A stretch of 9,857 nucleotides of DNA, taken from the NCBI GenBank assembly GCA_947599755.1, contig CANQFO010000040.1, forward strand, positions 1-9,857. Reading direction: 5' to 3'. Below the pieces are notes generated by a model. It saw only the letters and a list, made by a program, of their open reading frames with translations, was not told the origin of the DNA and searched no databases. Position 1 is the first letter of the stretch. Each line of letters begins with the position of its first letter. Of this stretch, positions 1 to 7,566 are shown piece by piece. The position numbers were made by a program, and so were the translations under genes. This DNA is from an uncultured Bacilli bacterium. GTDB taxonomy: Bacteria > Bacillota_I > Bacilli_A > RF39 > UBA660.

Positions 1-903
1 GAAAAAGCTCTTGCTCAAGTAATTCCAAAAGAAGAAGAATTTCCTTATACTATTCGTGTAGTATCAGAAATTTTAGAATCAAATGGATCATCATCACAAG
101 CAAGTATATGTGCTGGATGTATGTCATTAATGGCTGCAGGAGTTCCGATTCAAGCGCCTGTTGCAGGAATTGCTATGGGATTAATTACACAAGGAAATGA
201 TTATACTATCTTAACTGATATTCAAGGAATGGAAGATCACTTGGGAGATATGGATTTTAAGGTTGCTGGAACTAAGGAAGGAATTACAGCCTTACAAATG
301 GATATAAAAATAAAAGGAATTACGGAAAAAATATTACAAGAAGCCTTACAACAAGCAAAAAAAGCTCGTTTAGAAATTTTAAAAGTAATGGAAAAACAAA
401 TTAAAGAACCAAGAAAAGAAGTTTCTAAATACGCTCCAAAAATGGTAACCTTTACCATTAATCCTGCTAAAATCAAGGATGTTATTGGTCGTGGAGGAGA
501 AATGATTACAAAAATCATATGTGATGCTTCTAATGTAACAGAAGTAACAAATGTTAATGCTGTAAAAGTAGATTTAGAAGATGATGGAAGAGTAATTATT
601 TACCATAATGATCAAGAAATTATTGATAAAACAAGAAAAATGATTGAAGAAGTAGTAAGAGAAGTAGAGGTAGGAGAAATTTATGAAGCTAAAGTAGTAA
701 AAATTGAAGAATTTGGTTGTTTTGTACAATTATGGCCAGGATGTGAGGGATTAGTACATATTTCACAACTTACTAACGAAAGAGTAAAATCAGTAGAAGA
801 TGTGGTTAAAATAGGGGATGAAATCTTAGTCAAAGCCTTAGGAGTAGATAAAAAAGGTAGACAAAACTTTTCTAGAAAAGATGCCATATTAAAGAAAAAA
901 TAA
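1..903 (+). CDS. pnp: Polyribonucleotide nucleotidyltransferase (PNPase), 3' part
   Basis: Phosphorolytic 3'-to-5' exoribonuclease of mRNA decay, a homotrimer in the cytoplasm. The frame is open from base 1, so the gene starts left of the window; 300 residues are visible of about 700 usual. They cover the end of the second RNase PH domain, including the stretch ASICAG...LMAAGVPI and the block EDHLGDMDFKVAGT (visible residues 78-91). In that block D79 and D85 match the E. coli catalytic aspartates D486 and D492. A helical linker follows, then a KH domain with the GXXG loop GRGG at 163-166, then an S1 domain at about 223-293 (VGEIYEAKVVKIEEFG, LVHISQL). The protein ends right after S1, with no long tail. 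A terminator follows directly. The next gene is a YlxY-like protein, the same order as pnpA-ylxY in Bacillus. Identification is firm from motifs and domain order. Confidence 0.98.
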   Translation, partial: EKALAQVIPKEEEFPYTIRVVSEILESNGSSSQASICAGCMSLMAAGVPIQAPVAGIAMGLITQGNDYTILTDIQGMEDHLGDMDFKVAGTKEGITALQMDIKIKGITEKILQEALQQAKKARLEILKVMEKQIKEPRKEVSKYAPKMVTFTINPAKIKDVIGRGGEMITKIICDASNVTEVTNVNAVKVDLEDDGRVIIYHNDQEIIDKTRKMIEEVVREVEVGEIYEAKVVKIEEFGCFVQLWPGCEGLVHISQLTNERVKSVEDVVKIGDEILVKALGVDKKGRQNFSRKDAILKKK

Positions 904-927
904 AAGTTCAAAGAAAGAACTTTTTTT
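902..927 (+). terminator. Rho-independent terminator of pnp
   Basis: An 8-bp stem, aaaagttc (902-909) with gaactttt (917-924), closes a 7-base A-rich loop and runs into a T tract ending at 927. It starts on the last two bases of the pnp stop codon. The stem has only three G/C pairs, so termination may be partial. A weak promoter-like pair (TTCAAA 907-912, 17-base gap, TATACT 930-935) overlaps it and could start the next gene with a nearly absent leader. Confidence 0.7.
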
Positions 928-940
928 CATATACTAAACT

Positions 941-947
941 AGGTGAT
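941..947 (+). promoter_or_regulatory. Shine-Dalgarno that decides the TTG start
   Basis: AGGTGAT is an exact match to the 3' part of the full Bacillota Shine-Dalgarno (AGGAGGTGAT). It is spaced correctly for the TTG at 952. The in-frame GTG at 943 is part of this site, so it is unlikely to be the initiator. Confidence 0.6.
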
Positions 948-951
948 AAAA

Positions 952-1812
952 TTGGATAAAAATAAAATAAAACAAGCAAGTATAGTAATAATTCTTTTAT
1001 TATTTAGTTTTTACTATACGAATAAATCAATAGAAGTAATTAGAAAATCAGATCCAATTATGAAACAAATTGAAACTACCGAAGAAAAATATAAAATAAA
1101 AGCTCAAAATGCCAAAATTATTGGAAAAAAAATAATTCCTGGAAAAACAGGAAGAGAAATTAATCAAAAAGAAAGCTATCAAAAAATGAAAAAATATGGA
1201 GCTTATAATGAAAGTTTAACTACATTCAAGGAAATTACTCCTACTATATCAATAGAAGATTATTATGATAAATATATTATTAGTGGAAATACAGAACAAA
1301 AAAATGTTGCTTTAGTCTTTAAAGTTACCAAAAAAGAAAATTTAAATTCGATTAGTAACATTTTAATAGAAAAACAAATTCCAGCTACTTTTTTTATTGA
1401 TGGGTTATATATAGAAAACAATCAAGAGTTAGTAAAAAGCTTAGTTCCCTCTTTTGAATTAGAAATATTAAGTTATGATGATCGATATGAAGAAATTTAT
1501 TTTAATAGTGCTGTAAATTATCTAAACTCCCTAACCAAAAAAGAAGCAAAATATTGCTATGCAGATTATGATCAAAAGGAAGTATTAGAAGTATGTCAAA
1601 AGTTAAAGCTTCATACCATCACGCCTACGATAAAGGTAGGAAATTATCCATATAAAGAAATTAAAGCAAAATTATCTAATGCAGCAATTATTTCTTTACC
1701 AGTTAATTCTTCTACAGAAATAGAACTTCCATCAGTAATAGAATATATTCGATCAAAAGGATACAAATTTCTAACCTTAGAGAATTTACTATCAGAAAGC
1801 ATTGACAAATAA
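952..1812 (+). CDS. YlxY-like membrane-anchored polysaccharide deacetylase homologue, catalytic residues missing
   Basis: Protein of 286 residues with a short cytoplasmic start, one membrane segment (about residues 8-22) and an extracytoplasmic domain. The block NVALVFKV (118-125), followed by IPATFFIDG (143-151) about 20 residues later and a late GYKFLTLENLL (270-280), follows the NodB/polysaccharide deacetylase fold. The catalytic TFDDG has become VFKVT, and the metal-binding HxxxH segment reads LSYDDRYEE (173-181), with no histidine. I infer a non-enzymatic relative that may bind glycan or protein at the cell surface. Position directly after pnp matches Bacillus ylxY, annotated there as a probable sporulation deacetylase. 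I chose the TTG at 952 because AGGTGAT (941-947), a strong Shine-Dalgarno, sits 4-6 bases before it. An upstream GTG at 943 lies inside that site and has none of its own. The family call is likely; the loss of activity is inferred from the missing residues. Confidence 0.75.
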   Translation: MDKNKIKQASIVIILLLFSFYYTNKSIEVIRKSDPIMKQIETTEEKYKIKAQNAKIIGKKIIPGKTGREINQKESYQKMKKYGAYNESLTTFKEITPTISIEDYYDKYIISGNTEQKNVALVFKVTKKENLNSISNILIEKQIPATFFIDGLYIENNQELVKSLVPSFELEILSYDDRYEEIYFNSAVNYLNSLTKKEAKYCYADYDQKEVLEVCQKLKLHTITPTIKVGNYPYKEIKAKLSNAAIISLPVNSSTEIELPSVIEYIRSKGYKFLTLENLLSESIDK

Positions 1813-1830
1813 AGAAATTAGTGATAAAAT
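1802..1830 (+). promoter_or_regulatory. Sigma-A promoter of the lipoprotein gene
   Basis: A perfect -35 TTGACA (1802-1807) is followed after 17 bases by TAAAAT (1825-1830), 5 of 6 consensus. It carries an extended -10 TG at 1822-1823. The -35 box lies in the last codons and stop of the YlxY-like gene, so the lipoprotein has its own transcript from about position 1837. Confidence 0.75.
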
Positions 1831-1861
1831 ATAAACGCTTCAAGTAGAAGGGGGAATAGAA

Positions 1862-2767
1862 ATGAAAATTAAAAATTTAAAATTATCTGCAAAACTTACT
1901 ACGTTAATTTTATCAGGAGTATTATTAACAGGTTGTGGTAAAAAAGATATTGAAATGATTCCAGAATCAATTTTAGAAGTCATAGATCAAAATGCAGACA
2001 TGACTAATTTGGATGAAATTTTAGCCTTAAGTGAAACTGTAAATATCAGAGAAAATAACGATGAAAATTTAAAAAGTGAAAACTTATTAGAAAATATTAA
2101 TCGTTTAGAAAAACGATTAAAATTAGAACAGAAAATTGAATCTTTAGAATTAGAAAATACTGATAAATTAAAGAAATTATCTAAGAAAAAAAAGGAACAG
2201 TTACAATCATTAACAGAGGAAGAAGTAGAATCATTAATTCTTGCCTATCAAGATGAAAAAATTACTTTAATTGAAAAAAGTAGACTTACTCAACAGTTAT
2301 CAGTAATTCAAAAACAATATCAAACTTGGCTTGAAAATAATGGTTGTAGTGTAACTGCAAGTATCTTAAAACGATTAATCAAAGCAGAAGTTTGTACAGT
2401 TAGTGGATTAGAGCCACAATATTATAATTATTGTAAAATACAAAGACAAGAAACTGGAAGTTCAAGTAAGAAACAAATTGAGGTATTTGATCCAATTAGT
2501 GGATTTAAAACAGAGTATTATTTGACTGAGAAGTCTGGTATTTTATGGGATACATTAATGAGTTTATATGATACTCAAAGTTATGCAGGAGAAAGTAAAT
2601 CTTATGACGAAGTATCTGATGATATTATTGAAGCATTAAATCATGCTAAAATTGCCATTGTTTCTGGAATCCAACTAGATGATAAAAAAGAAACTTTGTT
2701 ACCCGTAAGTTCAGAAGAAGAAGCAAGAAAAAAACTTGAAGAAAAAGAAAAACTAAAAACAAAATAA
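1862..2767 (+). CDS. Lipoprotein of unknown function
   Basis: Protein of 301 residues. The start has two lysine-rich turns, a hydrophobic stretch (about 12-22) and the lipobox LTGC, so C25 should be lipidated and the mature protein anchored on the outer face of the membrane. Residues 65-160 are Glu/Lys/Leu-rich and probably helical or coiled coil. A more globular part spans about 160-275, with three cysteines (C162, C178, C191) and aromatic residues. The tail (283-301) is a charged helix rich in E and K. I do not recognise the family. Start codon ATG follows AGAAGGGGG (1848-1854 region) at proper spacing. It has its own strong promoter, so it is not dependent on pnp. There is no terminator just before it; a long hairpin follows it. 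Substrate binding and envelope roles are possible, but nothing in the sequence decides this. Confidence 0.85.
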   Translation: MKIKNLKLSAKLTTLILSGVLLTGCGKKDIEMIPESILEVIDQNADMTNLDEILALSETVNIRENNDENLKSENLLENINRLEKRLKLEQKIESLELENTDKLKKLSKKKKEQLQSLTEEEVESLILAYQDEKITLIEKSRLTQQLSVIQKQYQTWLENNGCSVTASILKRLIKAEVCTVSGLEPQYYNYCKIQRQETGSSSKKQIEVFDPISGFKTEYYLTEKSGILWDTLMSLYDTQSYAGESKSYDEVSDDIIEALNHAKIAIVSGIQLDDKKETLLPVSSEEEARKKLEEKEKLKTK

Positions 2768-2780
2768 AATTGAATAAAAA

Positions 2781-2866
2781 AAAGGAACAAATAAAAAGAG
2801 AATACAGATATGGTTAGAGTAATCCTTTCCTATCTTTTAAGAATCTCAATAAAAATTTGTTCTTTT
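2781..2866 (+). other. Long imperfect hairpin between lipoprotein gene and smc
   Basis: The ends 2781-2792 and 2855-2866 pair over 12 bases with one G-U (core GGAACAAAT with ATTTGTTC). Inside lie GAGA/TCTC (2798-2801 with 2844-2847), AGATA/TATCT (2806-2810 with 2831-2835) and a 5-bp top hairpin at 2812-2824, separated by internal loops. The 3' arm is followed by more pyrimidines, so it may act as a terminator of the lipoprotein transcript. It could also be a small structured RNA or a short inverted-repeat element. No promoter of its own was found. Confidence 0.4.
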
Positions 2867-2895
2867 CTTTTAAGGAAAAAGGAAAAAACAAAAGA

Positions 2896-2924
2896 TTGTT
2901 TCAAAATTAAAATTATAGTATACT
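2896..2924 (+). promoter_or_regulatory. Probable smc promoter
   Basis: TTGTTT (2896-2901) and TATACT (2919-2924) are 17 bases apart; the -10 is good (5 of 6) and the -35 weak. Predicted transcription start is near 2931, giving a leader of only about 14 bases that begins at the ribosome binding site GGGTGA (2933-2938). Confidence 0.5.
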
Positions 2925-2944
2925 TATAAATAGGGTGAAGATGT

Positions 2945-5899
2945 ATGTATTTAAAAGAGATCGCAACAAGTGGATTCAAATCATTTGCAGATAAAATAAA
3001 GATTAAATTAGATGGAAAAATAACCTGTATTGTTGGCCCAAATGGTTCAGGAAAAAGTAATGTAGTAGACGCAGTACGTTGGGTATTAGGAGAACAATCA
3101 ATAAAATCTCTTCGTGGAGATGGATCAATGAGTGATGTAATTTTTTCAGGAAGTAAAAGTAGAAATCCTTTAAATGTAGCAAGTGTAGAATTAATCTTTG
3201 ATAATCATGATCATTTTTTAAATATCCCATACACAGAATTTTCTATTAAAAGAAGAGTATATCGAAGTGGAGAAAATGAATATTATCTAAATGGTGAAAA
3301 ATGCCGATTAAAAGATATTAATAATTTATTAATGGATTCTGCAATAGGAAAAGAATCATTTAATATTATCTCTCAAGGAGAAGTTGATAGGATTTTAAGT
3401 AATTCCAGTATGGAAAGAAGACTAATTTTTGAAGAAGCAGCTGGAATAATAAAATACAAAAAAAGAAAAGAAGAAGCCTTGAAAAAGTTAGATAAAACCC
3501 ATAATAATATGGAACGGGTAAACGATATTATTAATGAATTATCTATGCAAGTTAGACCATTAAAAGAACAAAGTGAAAAAGCCAAAGAATATTTAAAAGC
3601 GAAAGAAGAATTAGATAAATATGAAATTTCTTTATTAGTATATGATATTGAAAAAAATAATCAAGAATTAGAACAAATAAAAATAAAACAAGAAAAAACA
3701 AATCAAGAAATAATGACCATTTCTTTAGAAAATTCAAAATTAGATGCTAATTACTTAAAAGAAAATACTAAATTAGATAAGTTAGAACAAGAAAATAAAG
3801 AACTAAGCAAAAAATTATTACAAGTAACAGAAGAAGTAGAAAGATTAAATGGAGAAAAAAAATTAATTAAGGAAAAAAGTAAAAGTACAAAAGAAGAAAA
3901 TGTAATTAAAGAAGAAATTAGAAATCTTTTAGAACAAAAAGCTAATTTAGAAAAAGAAATGATTCTTTTACAAGAAGAAGAAAAAGAACTAGAAAAAGAT
4001 CAAAAAACACAAGAACTACAAAAAGAAGAACAAGGAAAAAATCTAGATAGGTTAAAGAAAAAAGATCAGATATTAAAAGATGAATATACCAAAAGAGATC
4101 AAGAACTAATTACCTTAAAAAATACCATAGATAATTTACAAATAGAACTAGCACAAGGAGTAGATGTTCCAAATAGCGTAAAAAGTATTTTAAAGGAACC
4201 AAATTTAGAAGGAATTTATAATACAATAGGTAATTTACTAAGTACAAAAGATGAATATGCAAAAGCCTTAAATATTGCAATAACCTCTAATAAAAACTTT
4301 ATCATTACAGAAGATGAAGAAAGTGCCAAAAAAGCAGTAGAATATTTAAAGGAAAAAAAATTAGGAAGATTAACATTTTTTCCTTTATCAATAATAAAAG
4401 AAAGAACAATAGATGAAAATAGCTTAAATCAGTTAAAAAAAAGTAATGATTTTATTGGAATTTTAAGTGATTTAATCAGTTATGATAAAAAATATCAAAA
4501 TATTATGAAAAATCAATTTGGTATCATTGGAATTGTAAAAAATATAGATGCTGCAACAAAATTGAGTAAACAAATCAATAGAAAATATAAATTGATTACT
4601 CTAGATGGAGATGTAGTAAATGTAGGGGGATCAATATCAGGAGGATCAACTTATCAAAGAAGAAGCGCAATTACAGTAAAACAACAACTACACTATATAG
4701 AAGAAAAAAGAAACATATTAATAATGGACCAACAAAATACAATAGAAAATAGAGAAAAACTAACAAAACAAATTCAAGAACAAGAAGAAAAGCTTTATTC
4801 TTATACAAAAGAAATAATAATTTTACAAGAAAAATATCATCAAAAAGAAAAACAAGTAGAAATAACCAAAAATAAATATGAGGAAATCAAAAAAGAATGG
4901 GAAAACTTAGAAGCACTAAAAAATAATACATTAAGTGATAAAGAACAAGAATTAATTCAAAAAGAACAGGAAAAACAAAAAGAAAAAGAATTAATAATAA
5001 TGAGATTAACTTATCTAAAAAAAGAAATAGAACAATTAAAAGAAGTAATAGAACAACAACAAGCAAATAATAAGTTAACAACTAACCAGTTAAGATTACT
5101 AGAAAAAGAACAAAATCAATTAGAAATTACTAAGAATCGATTAGATGTAAAAATAGATAATATGTTACTAGCCCTGAATCAAGAACACGAATTAACATTT
5201 GAAAAAGCTAAAAAAAATTATGAATTAGATATTGAAGAAGAATCAGCAAGAAAAAAAGTAATTCATTACAAAGAAACCATTAAAAGAATTGGAATGATAA
5301 ACCTAGGGGCAATAGAAGAATATGAAAGAGTAAATACTAGATACGAATTTCTAATGAATCAAAAAGAAGACTTACAAAAAGCAGAAGAAACGCTTTTAGA
5401 AATTATGAATCAAATGGATGAAGTAATGATAGAAGAATTTACAACCTCATTTCAGAAAATCAAAAAAGAATTTCAAAAAGTATTTAAAGAATTATTTGGT
5501 GGAGGAACAGCAGACTTAAGATTAACTGATCCAGAAAACATTCTCACAACAGGAATTGATATCGTAGCATCTCCACCAGGAAAAAAATTAACAACAATTA
5601 CTTTATTATCAGGAGGAGAAAAAACTCTAACAGCAATCAGTTTACTATTTGCAATACTAAACGTAAGAACCGTTCCCTTTTGTTTATTTGATGAAGTAGA
5701 GGCAGCACTAGATGAAGCAAATGTTGATCAATTTGGAAAATATCTAGATCATTATAGAGATAAAACTCAATTTTTAATTATCACACACAAGAAAAAAACA
5801 ATGGAATATGCAAATACTTTGTATGGAATTACCATGCAAGAATCAGGTGTTTCTAAATTAGTTAGTGTAAAATTAGAAAATCATGAAGAAATATTATAA
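2945..5899 (+). CDS. smc: Chromosome segregation protein SMC, short-arm form
   Basis: Condensin ATPase that forms V-shaped dimers and, with ScpA/ScpB, organises and separates the nucleoid. The N-terminal head carries Walker A GPNGSGKSN (31-39) and the Q-loop region FNIISQGEVD (139-148). The first coiled-coil arm is about 171-404. The hinge is about 405-570, ending in the conserved glycine-rich GGSISGGS (561-568). The second arm is about 571-830. The C-terminal head has the signature LLSGGEKTLTA (887-897), Walker B FCLFDEVEAALDE (912-924) and the H-loop ITHKKKTM (946-953). Length is 984 residues against roughly 1,180-1,190 in Bacillus, with both arms shortened; mycoplasma SMC proteins are about this size. 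Start ATG 2945 has GGGTGA at good spacing; an out-of-frame ATG lies 4 bases earlier. The usual Bacillus neighbours rnc and ftsY are absent here. Identification is certain. Confidence 0.98.
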   Translation: MYLKEIATSGFKSFADKIKIKLDGKITCIVGPNGSGKSNVVDAVRWVLGEQSIKSLRGDGSMSDVIFSGSKSRNPLNVASVELIFDNHDHFLNIPYTEFSIKRRVYRSGENEYYLNGEKCRLKDINNLLMDSAIGKESFNIISQGEVDRILSNSSMERRLIFEEAAGIIKYKKRKEEALKKLDKTHNNMERVNDIINELSMQVRPLKEQSEKAKEYLKAKEELDKYEISLLVYDIEKNNQELEQIKIKQEKTNQEIMTISLENSKLDANYLKENTKLDKLEQENKELSKKLLQVTEEVERLNGEKKLIKEKSKSTKEENVIKEEIRNLLEQKANLEKEMILLQEEEKELEKDQKTQELQKEEQGKNLDRLKKKDQILKDEYTKRDQELITLKNTIDNLQIELAQGVDVPNSVKSILKEPNLEGIYNTIGNLLSTKDEYAKALNIAITSNKNFIITEDEESAKKAVEYLKEKKLGRLTFFPLSIIKERTIDENSLNQLKKSNDFIGILSDLISYDKKYQNIMKNQFGIIGIVKNIDAATKLSKQINRKYKLITLDGDVVNVGGSISGGSTYQRRSAITVKQQLHYIEEKRNILIMDQQNTIENREKLTKQIQEQEEKLYSYTKEIIILQEKYHQKEKQVEITKNKYEEIKKEWENLEALKNNTLSDKEQELIQKEQEKQKEKELIIMRLTYLKKEIEQLKEVIEQQQANNKLTTNQLRLLEKEQNQLEITKNRLDVKIDNMLLALNQEHELTFEKAKKNYELDIEEESARKKVIHYKETIKRIGMINLGAIEEYERVNTRYEFLMNQKEDLQKAEETLLEIMNQMDEVMIEEFTTSFQKIKKEFQKVFKELFGGGTADLRLTDPENILTTGIDIVASPPGKKLTTITLLSGGEKTLTAISLLFAILNVRTVPFCLFDEVEAALDEANVDQFGKYLDHYRDKTQFLIITHKKKTMEYANTLYGITMQESGVSKLVSVKLENHEEIL

Positions 5900-5912
5900 A
5901 TTAAAAATTTAA

Positions 5913-5927
5913 GCAAGAAAATCTTGC
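5913..5927. repeat. Perfect short inverted repeat after smc
   Basis: GCAAGA (5913-5918) and TCTTGC (5922-5927) pair fully around AAA. On the plus strand it is followed by A residues rather than T, so it is not a standard terminator for smc. It overlaps the candidate -35 box of the next gene (TTGCAA 5924-5929), so it could be an operator or just a weak transcript end. Confidence 0.4.
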
Positions 5928-5951
5928 AAAAAAAGAAAAAAAAACTATAAT
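5924..5951 (+). promoter_or_regulatory. Promoter of the TPR-like gene
   Basis: A perfect -10 TATAAT (5946-5951) stands 16 bases after TTGCAA (5924-5929, 4 of 6). Transcription would start near 5958, so the in-frame ATG at 5953 lies outside the transcript and cannot be the start of the following gene. Confidence 0.6.
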
Positions 5952-6021
5952 AATGCTTATGAAATTGGAAATGAGTATTCAAAAAAAATATTGTAGGGAA
6001 AAAGAAAATAGGGGGGTTAAA

Positions 6022-6873
6022 ATGAAATCAAAAAATTTAGAAAAACATAACGGACATAGTAAAAATGGTTATGTAGCTTATCAAACAAAGCAAATATCAG
6101 AACTAATTTCATCTAGAAAATTAAATTTAGCCAAACTGGCACTTTTAGAATTATTGAAAGAATATCCAGATGATTTTGTTACTAAATTATTAATGGCTGA
6201 AATTTTAATGAAAGAAAATAAATACCAAGAGGCAAAAGAAGTACTAGAAGAATTACCACAAGAGATGGTTTATCAAAAATTAGTTCCCCTTTATATAAAA
6301 TTAGGAGAAGAAAAATTAAAAGAATTATATCAAAAGTACTTTATGATAGAACAAGAAAGTGAATTAAATAATAGTAGGTACCACTGTGAAAGAATTTATC
6401 TAAATAAGAAATATAATCCAGATTATAAGGAAAAAGGAATAACATATTTTGAAAAACAAATTATCAACTATAATGAACAAAAGGCAATTCAACATATTAA
6501 GGAAAATCATTTTTTAAAAATAAAATTAGAAAAAACAAAATTTTATCAAGATGTTGATATTGAACAATTATTTTATCAGGCTAAACAATATATTAACACC
6601 CATAGAAATGCATCTATTATAGTAAAAGATATAATAGAAGATTATATATTTTATTATCCAGAATGTGGATACCAAGAGAATAATACAAGATATGATTACT
6701 TTAAAGTTAGTACATTTATTAATACATCAAAAATTATTACCATGCTTCCCATTTCAATCGCTTCAAAATTTGATACAGAAATTTGTAAATTAGAAAACCA
6801 AGAAGCAAAAAAGAAGGTAAAAGTAAGAAATGGATTAGAAAGATTTAATTCCCGTTATAATCAATGTCAATAA
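6022..6873 (+). CDS. TPR-like cytoplasmic protein of unknown function
   Basis: Protein of 283 residues with no signal peptide or membrane segment. Residues about 22-80 look like tetratricopeptide helices: LNLAKLALLELLKEYPDD, then ILMKENKYQEAKEVLEELP. These suggest a protein-protein interaction module. Residues 110-175 are rich in charged and aromatic residues. The C-terminal third (178-283) contains a compact-looking block DYFKVSTFINTSKIITMLPI (225-244) that I cannot assign. The reading frame is open further upstream to ATG 5953. I chose ATG 6022 because the G-run site AGGGGGG (6010-6016) lies 5 bases before it, and because the perfect -10 box sits at 5946-5951. It lies after smc with its own promoter and ends at a terminator shared with def. 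No role in SMC function can be claimed from position alone. Confidence 0.8.
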   Translation: MKSKNLEKHNGHSKNGYVAYQTKQISELISSRKLNLAKLALLELLKEYPDDFVTKLLMAEILMKENKYQEAKEVLEELPQEMVYQKLVPLYIKLGEEKLKELYQKYFMIEQESELNNSRYHCERIYLNKKYNPDYKEKGITYFEKQIINYNEQKAIQHIKENHFLKIKLEKTKFYQDVDIEQLFYQAKQYINTHRNASIIVKDIIEDYIFYYPECGYQENNTRYDYFKVSTFINTSKIITMLPISIASKFDTEICKLENQEAKKKVKVRNGLERFNSRYNQCQ

Positions 6874-6882
6874 AAGAAATAA

Positions 6883-6913
6883 AAAAGATCAAATAGCTCT
6901 CATTTGATCTTTT
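6883..6913. terminator. Bidirectional terminator between the TPR-like gene and def
   Basis: A 12-bp stem, aaaaGATCAAAT (6883-6894) with ATTTGATCtttt (6902-6913), closes a 7-base loop. Read rightward it ends in T4, and read leftward it ends in T6 (A tract 6881-6886), so it serves both convergent genes. The stop codon of def (complement 6889-6891) lies inside the stem. Confidence 0.85.
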
Positions 6914-7437
6914 CCTTTATATGGATTTTTTGGATCGATGTGATCAGTAAATAAAATCCCATTTAAATGATCAATTTCATGTTGGAAACAAACGGCTAAT
7001 TCCTCTCTAGCTCGAACATGAATTTTTCTTCCTTCCATATCATAAGCTTCAACACTAACTCTAGCATACCTAGGAACGATTCCTTCAACAGGACGATTCA
7101 CACTAAGACAACCTTCTCCCATATCTACGTAGATTTGTTCTAATGAATTACTAATAATTTTAGGGTTAATCAAAACATAAGTTTCAAATTTACCTTCTTC
7201 TACTTCATCTACAACAACAAAATATCTTTTTGCAACCCCTAACTGGATAGCAGACATTCCCATTCCTGGACGTAAATCATACTTTTCTGCTAATTCTTCA
7301 ATTTGACTATTTTTTAAATACTCAATCATAATATGAATTAACTCTTTATCTTTTTTAGTAAGAGGAAAACTACATTCTTTACTAATTACTCTAAGCCTTT
7401 TATCTTTTTCGTCTAATATTTCACTTGTTTTTAACAT
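6889..7437 (-). CDS. def: Peptide deformylase, type 2
   Basis: Removes the formyl group from the N-terminal methionine of new proteins, in the cytoplasm at the ribosome exit. The protein has 182 residues, the usual size for Gram-positive type 2 enzymes. Motif 1 is GMGMSAIQ (58-65), a variant of GxGxAAxQ. Motif 2 is EGCLS (108-112), with metal ligand C110. Motif 3 is QHEIDH (152-157), with metal ligands H153 and H157 and catalytic E154. The insert between motif 1 and motif 2, and the run RPVEGIVPRYARVSVEAYD, are typical of type 2. ATG start at 7437 is preceded by GAGGTGG (complement 7442-7448) at good spacing. It ends in TGA inside the shared terminator. In the standard code that gives the expected length, which argues against TGA being read as Trp. 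It is a single-gene transcript with its own promoter. Confidence 0.97.
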   Translation of the reverse strand: MLKTSEILDEKDKRLRVISKECSFPLTKKDKELIHIMIEYLKNSQIEELAEKYDLRPGMGMSAIQLGVAKRYFVVVDEVEEGKFETYVLINPKIISNSLEQIYVDMGEGCLSVNRPVEGIVPRYARVSVEAYDMEGRKIHVRAREELAVCFQHEIDHLNGILFTDHIDPKNPYKGKDQMRAI

Positions 7438-7462
7438 ACAACCACCTCAAACTTCGGCTTAT

Positions 7463-7491
7463 AGTATATCAAAAAAAAAGAAAAAACTCAA
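7463..7491 (-). promoter_or_regulatory. Sigma-A promoter of def
   Basis: On the minus strand TTGAGT (complement 7486-7491) and TATACT (complement 7463-7468) are 17 bases apart. Transcription should start near 7456, about 20 bases before the start codon and just upstream of the GAGGTGG ribosome site. Confidence 0.6.
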
Positions 7492-7502
7492 CCAGTAACC
7501 TG

Positions 7503-7532
7503 AAAAAAGCAAATAAAGGAATCTTTACTTGC
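7503..7532 (-). terminator. Terminator of the YjcZ-like gene
   Basis: On the minus strand GCAAGTAAAG, loop ATTC, CTTTATTTGC forms a 10-bp stem with one G-U pair, followed by six T. On the plus strand the same site has an A-C mismatch and no T tract. It therefore acts leftward, ending the YjcZ-like transcript before the def promoter. Confidence 0.8.
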
Positions 7533-7566
7533 CAAAAGTATCATCAATCAATGAATCAATAGAAAA

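Noticed and set aside
943..951. GTG at 943 as start of the YlxY-like gene
   Set aside because: It is embedded in the Shine-Dalgarno AGGTGAT that serves the TTG at 952 and has no ribosome site of its own.
1838..1850. CTTC/GAAG mini-hairpin at the lipoprotein ribosome site
   Set aside because: Only four base pairs, expected often by chance.
5953..6021. ATG at 5953 as start of the TPR-like protein
   Set aside because: It sits within two bases of a perfect -10 box, upstream of the expected transcript start, whereas ATG 6022 has a G-rich ribosome site.
6889..6891. TGA read as tryptophan (mycoplasma code)
   Set aside because: Stopping at this TGA gives a deformylase of normal length, and tryptophans in the window are TGG.
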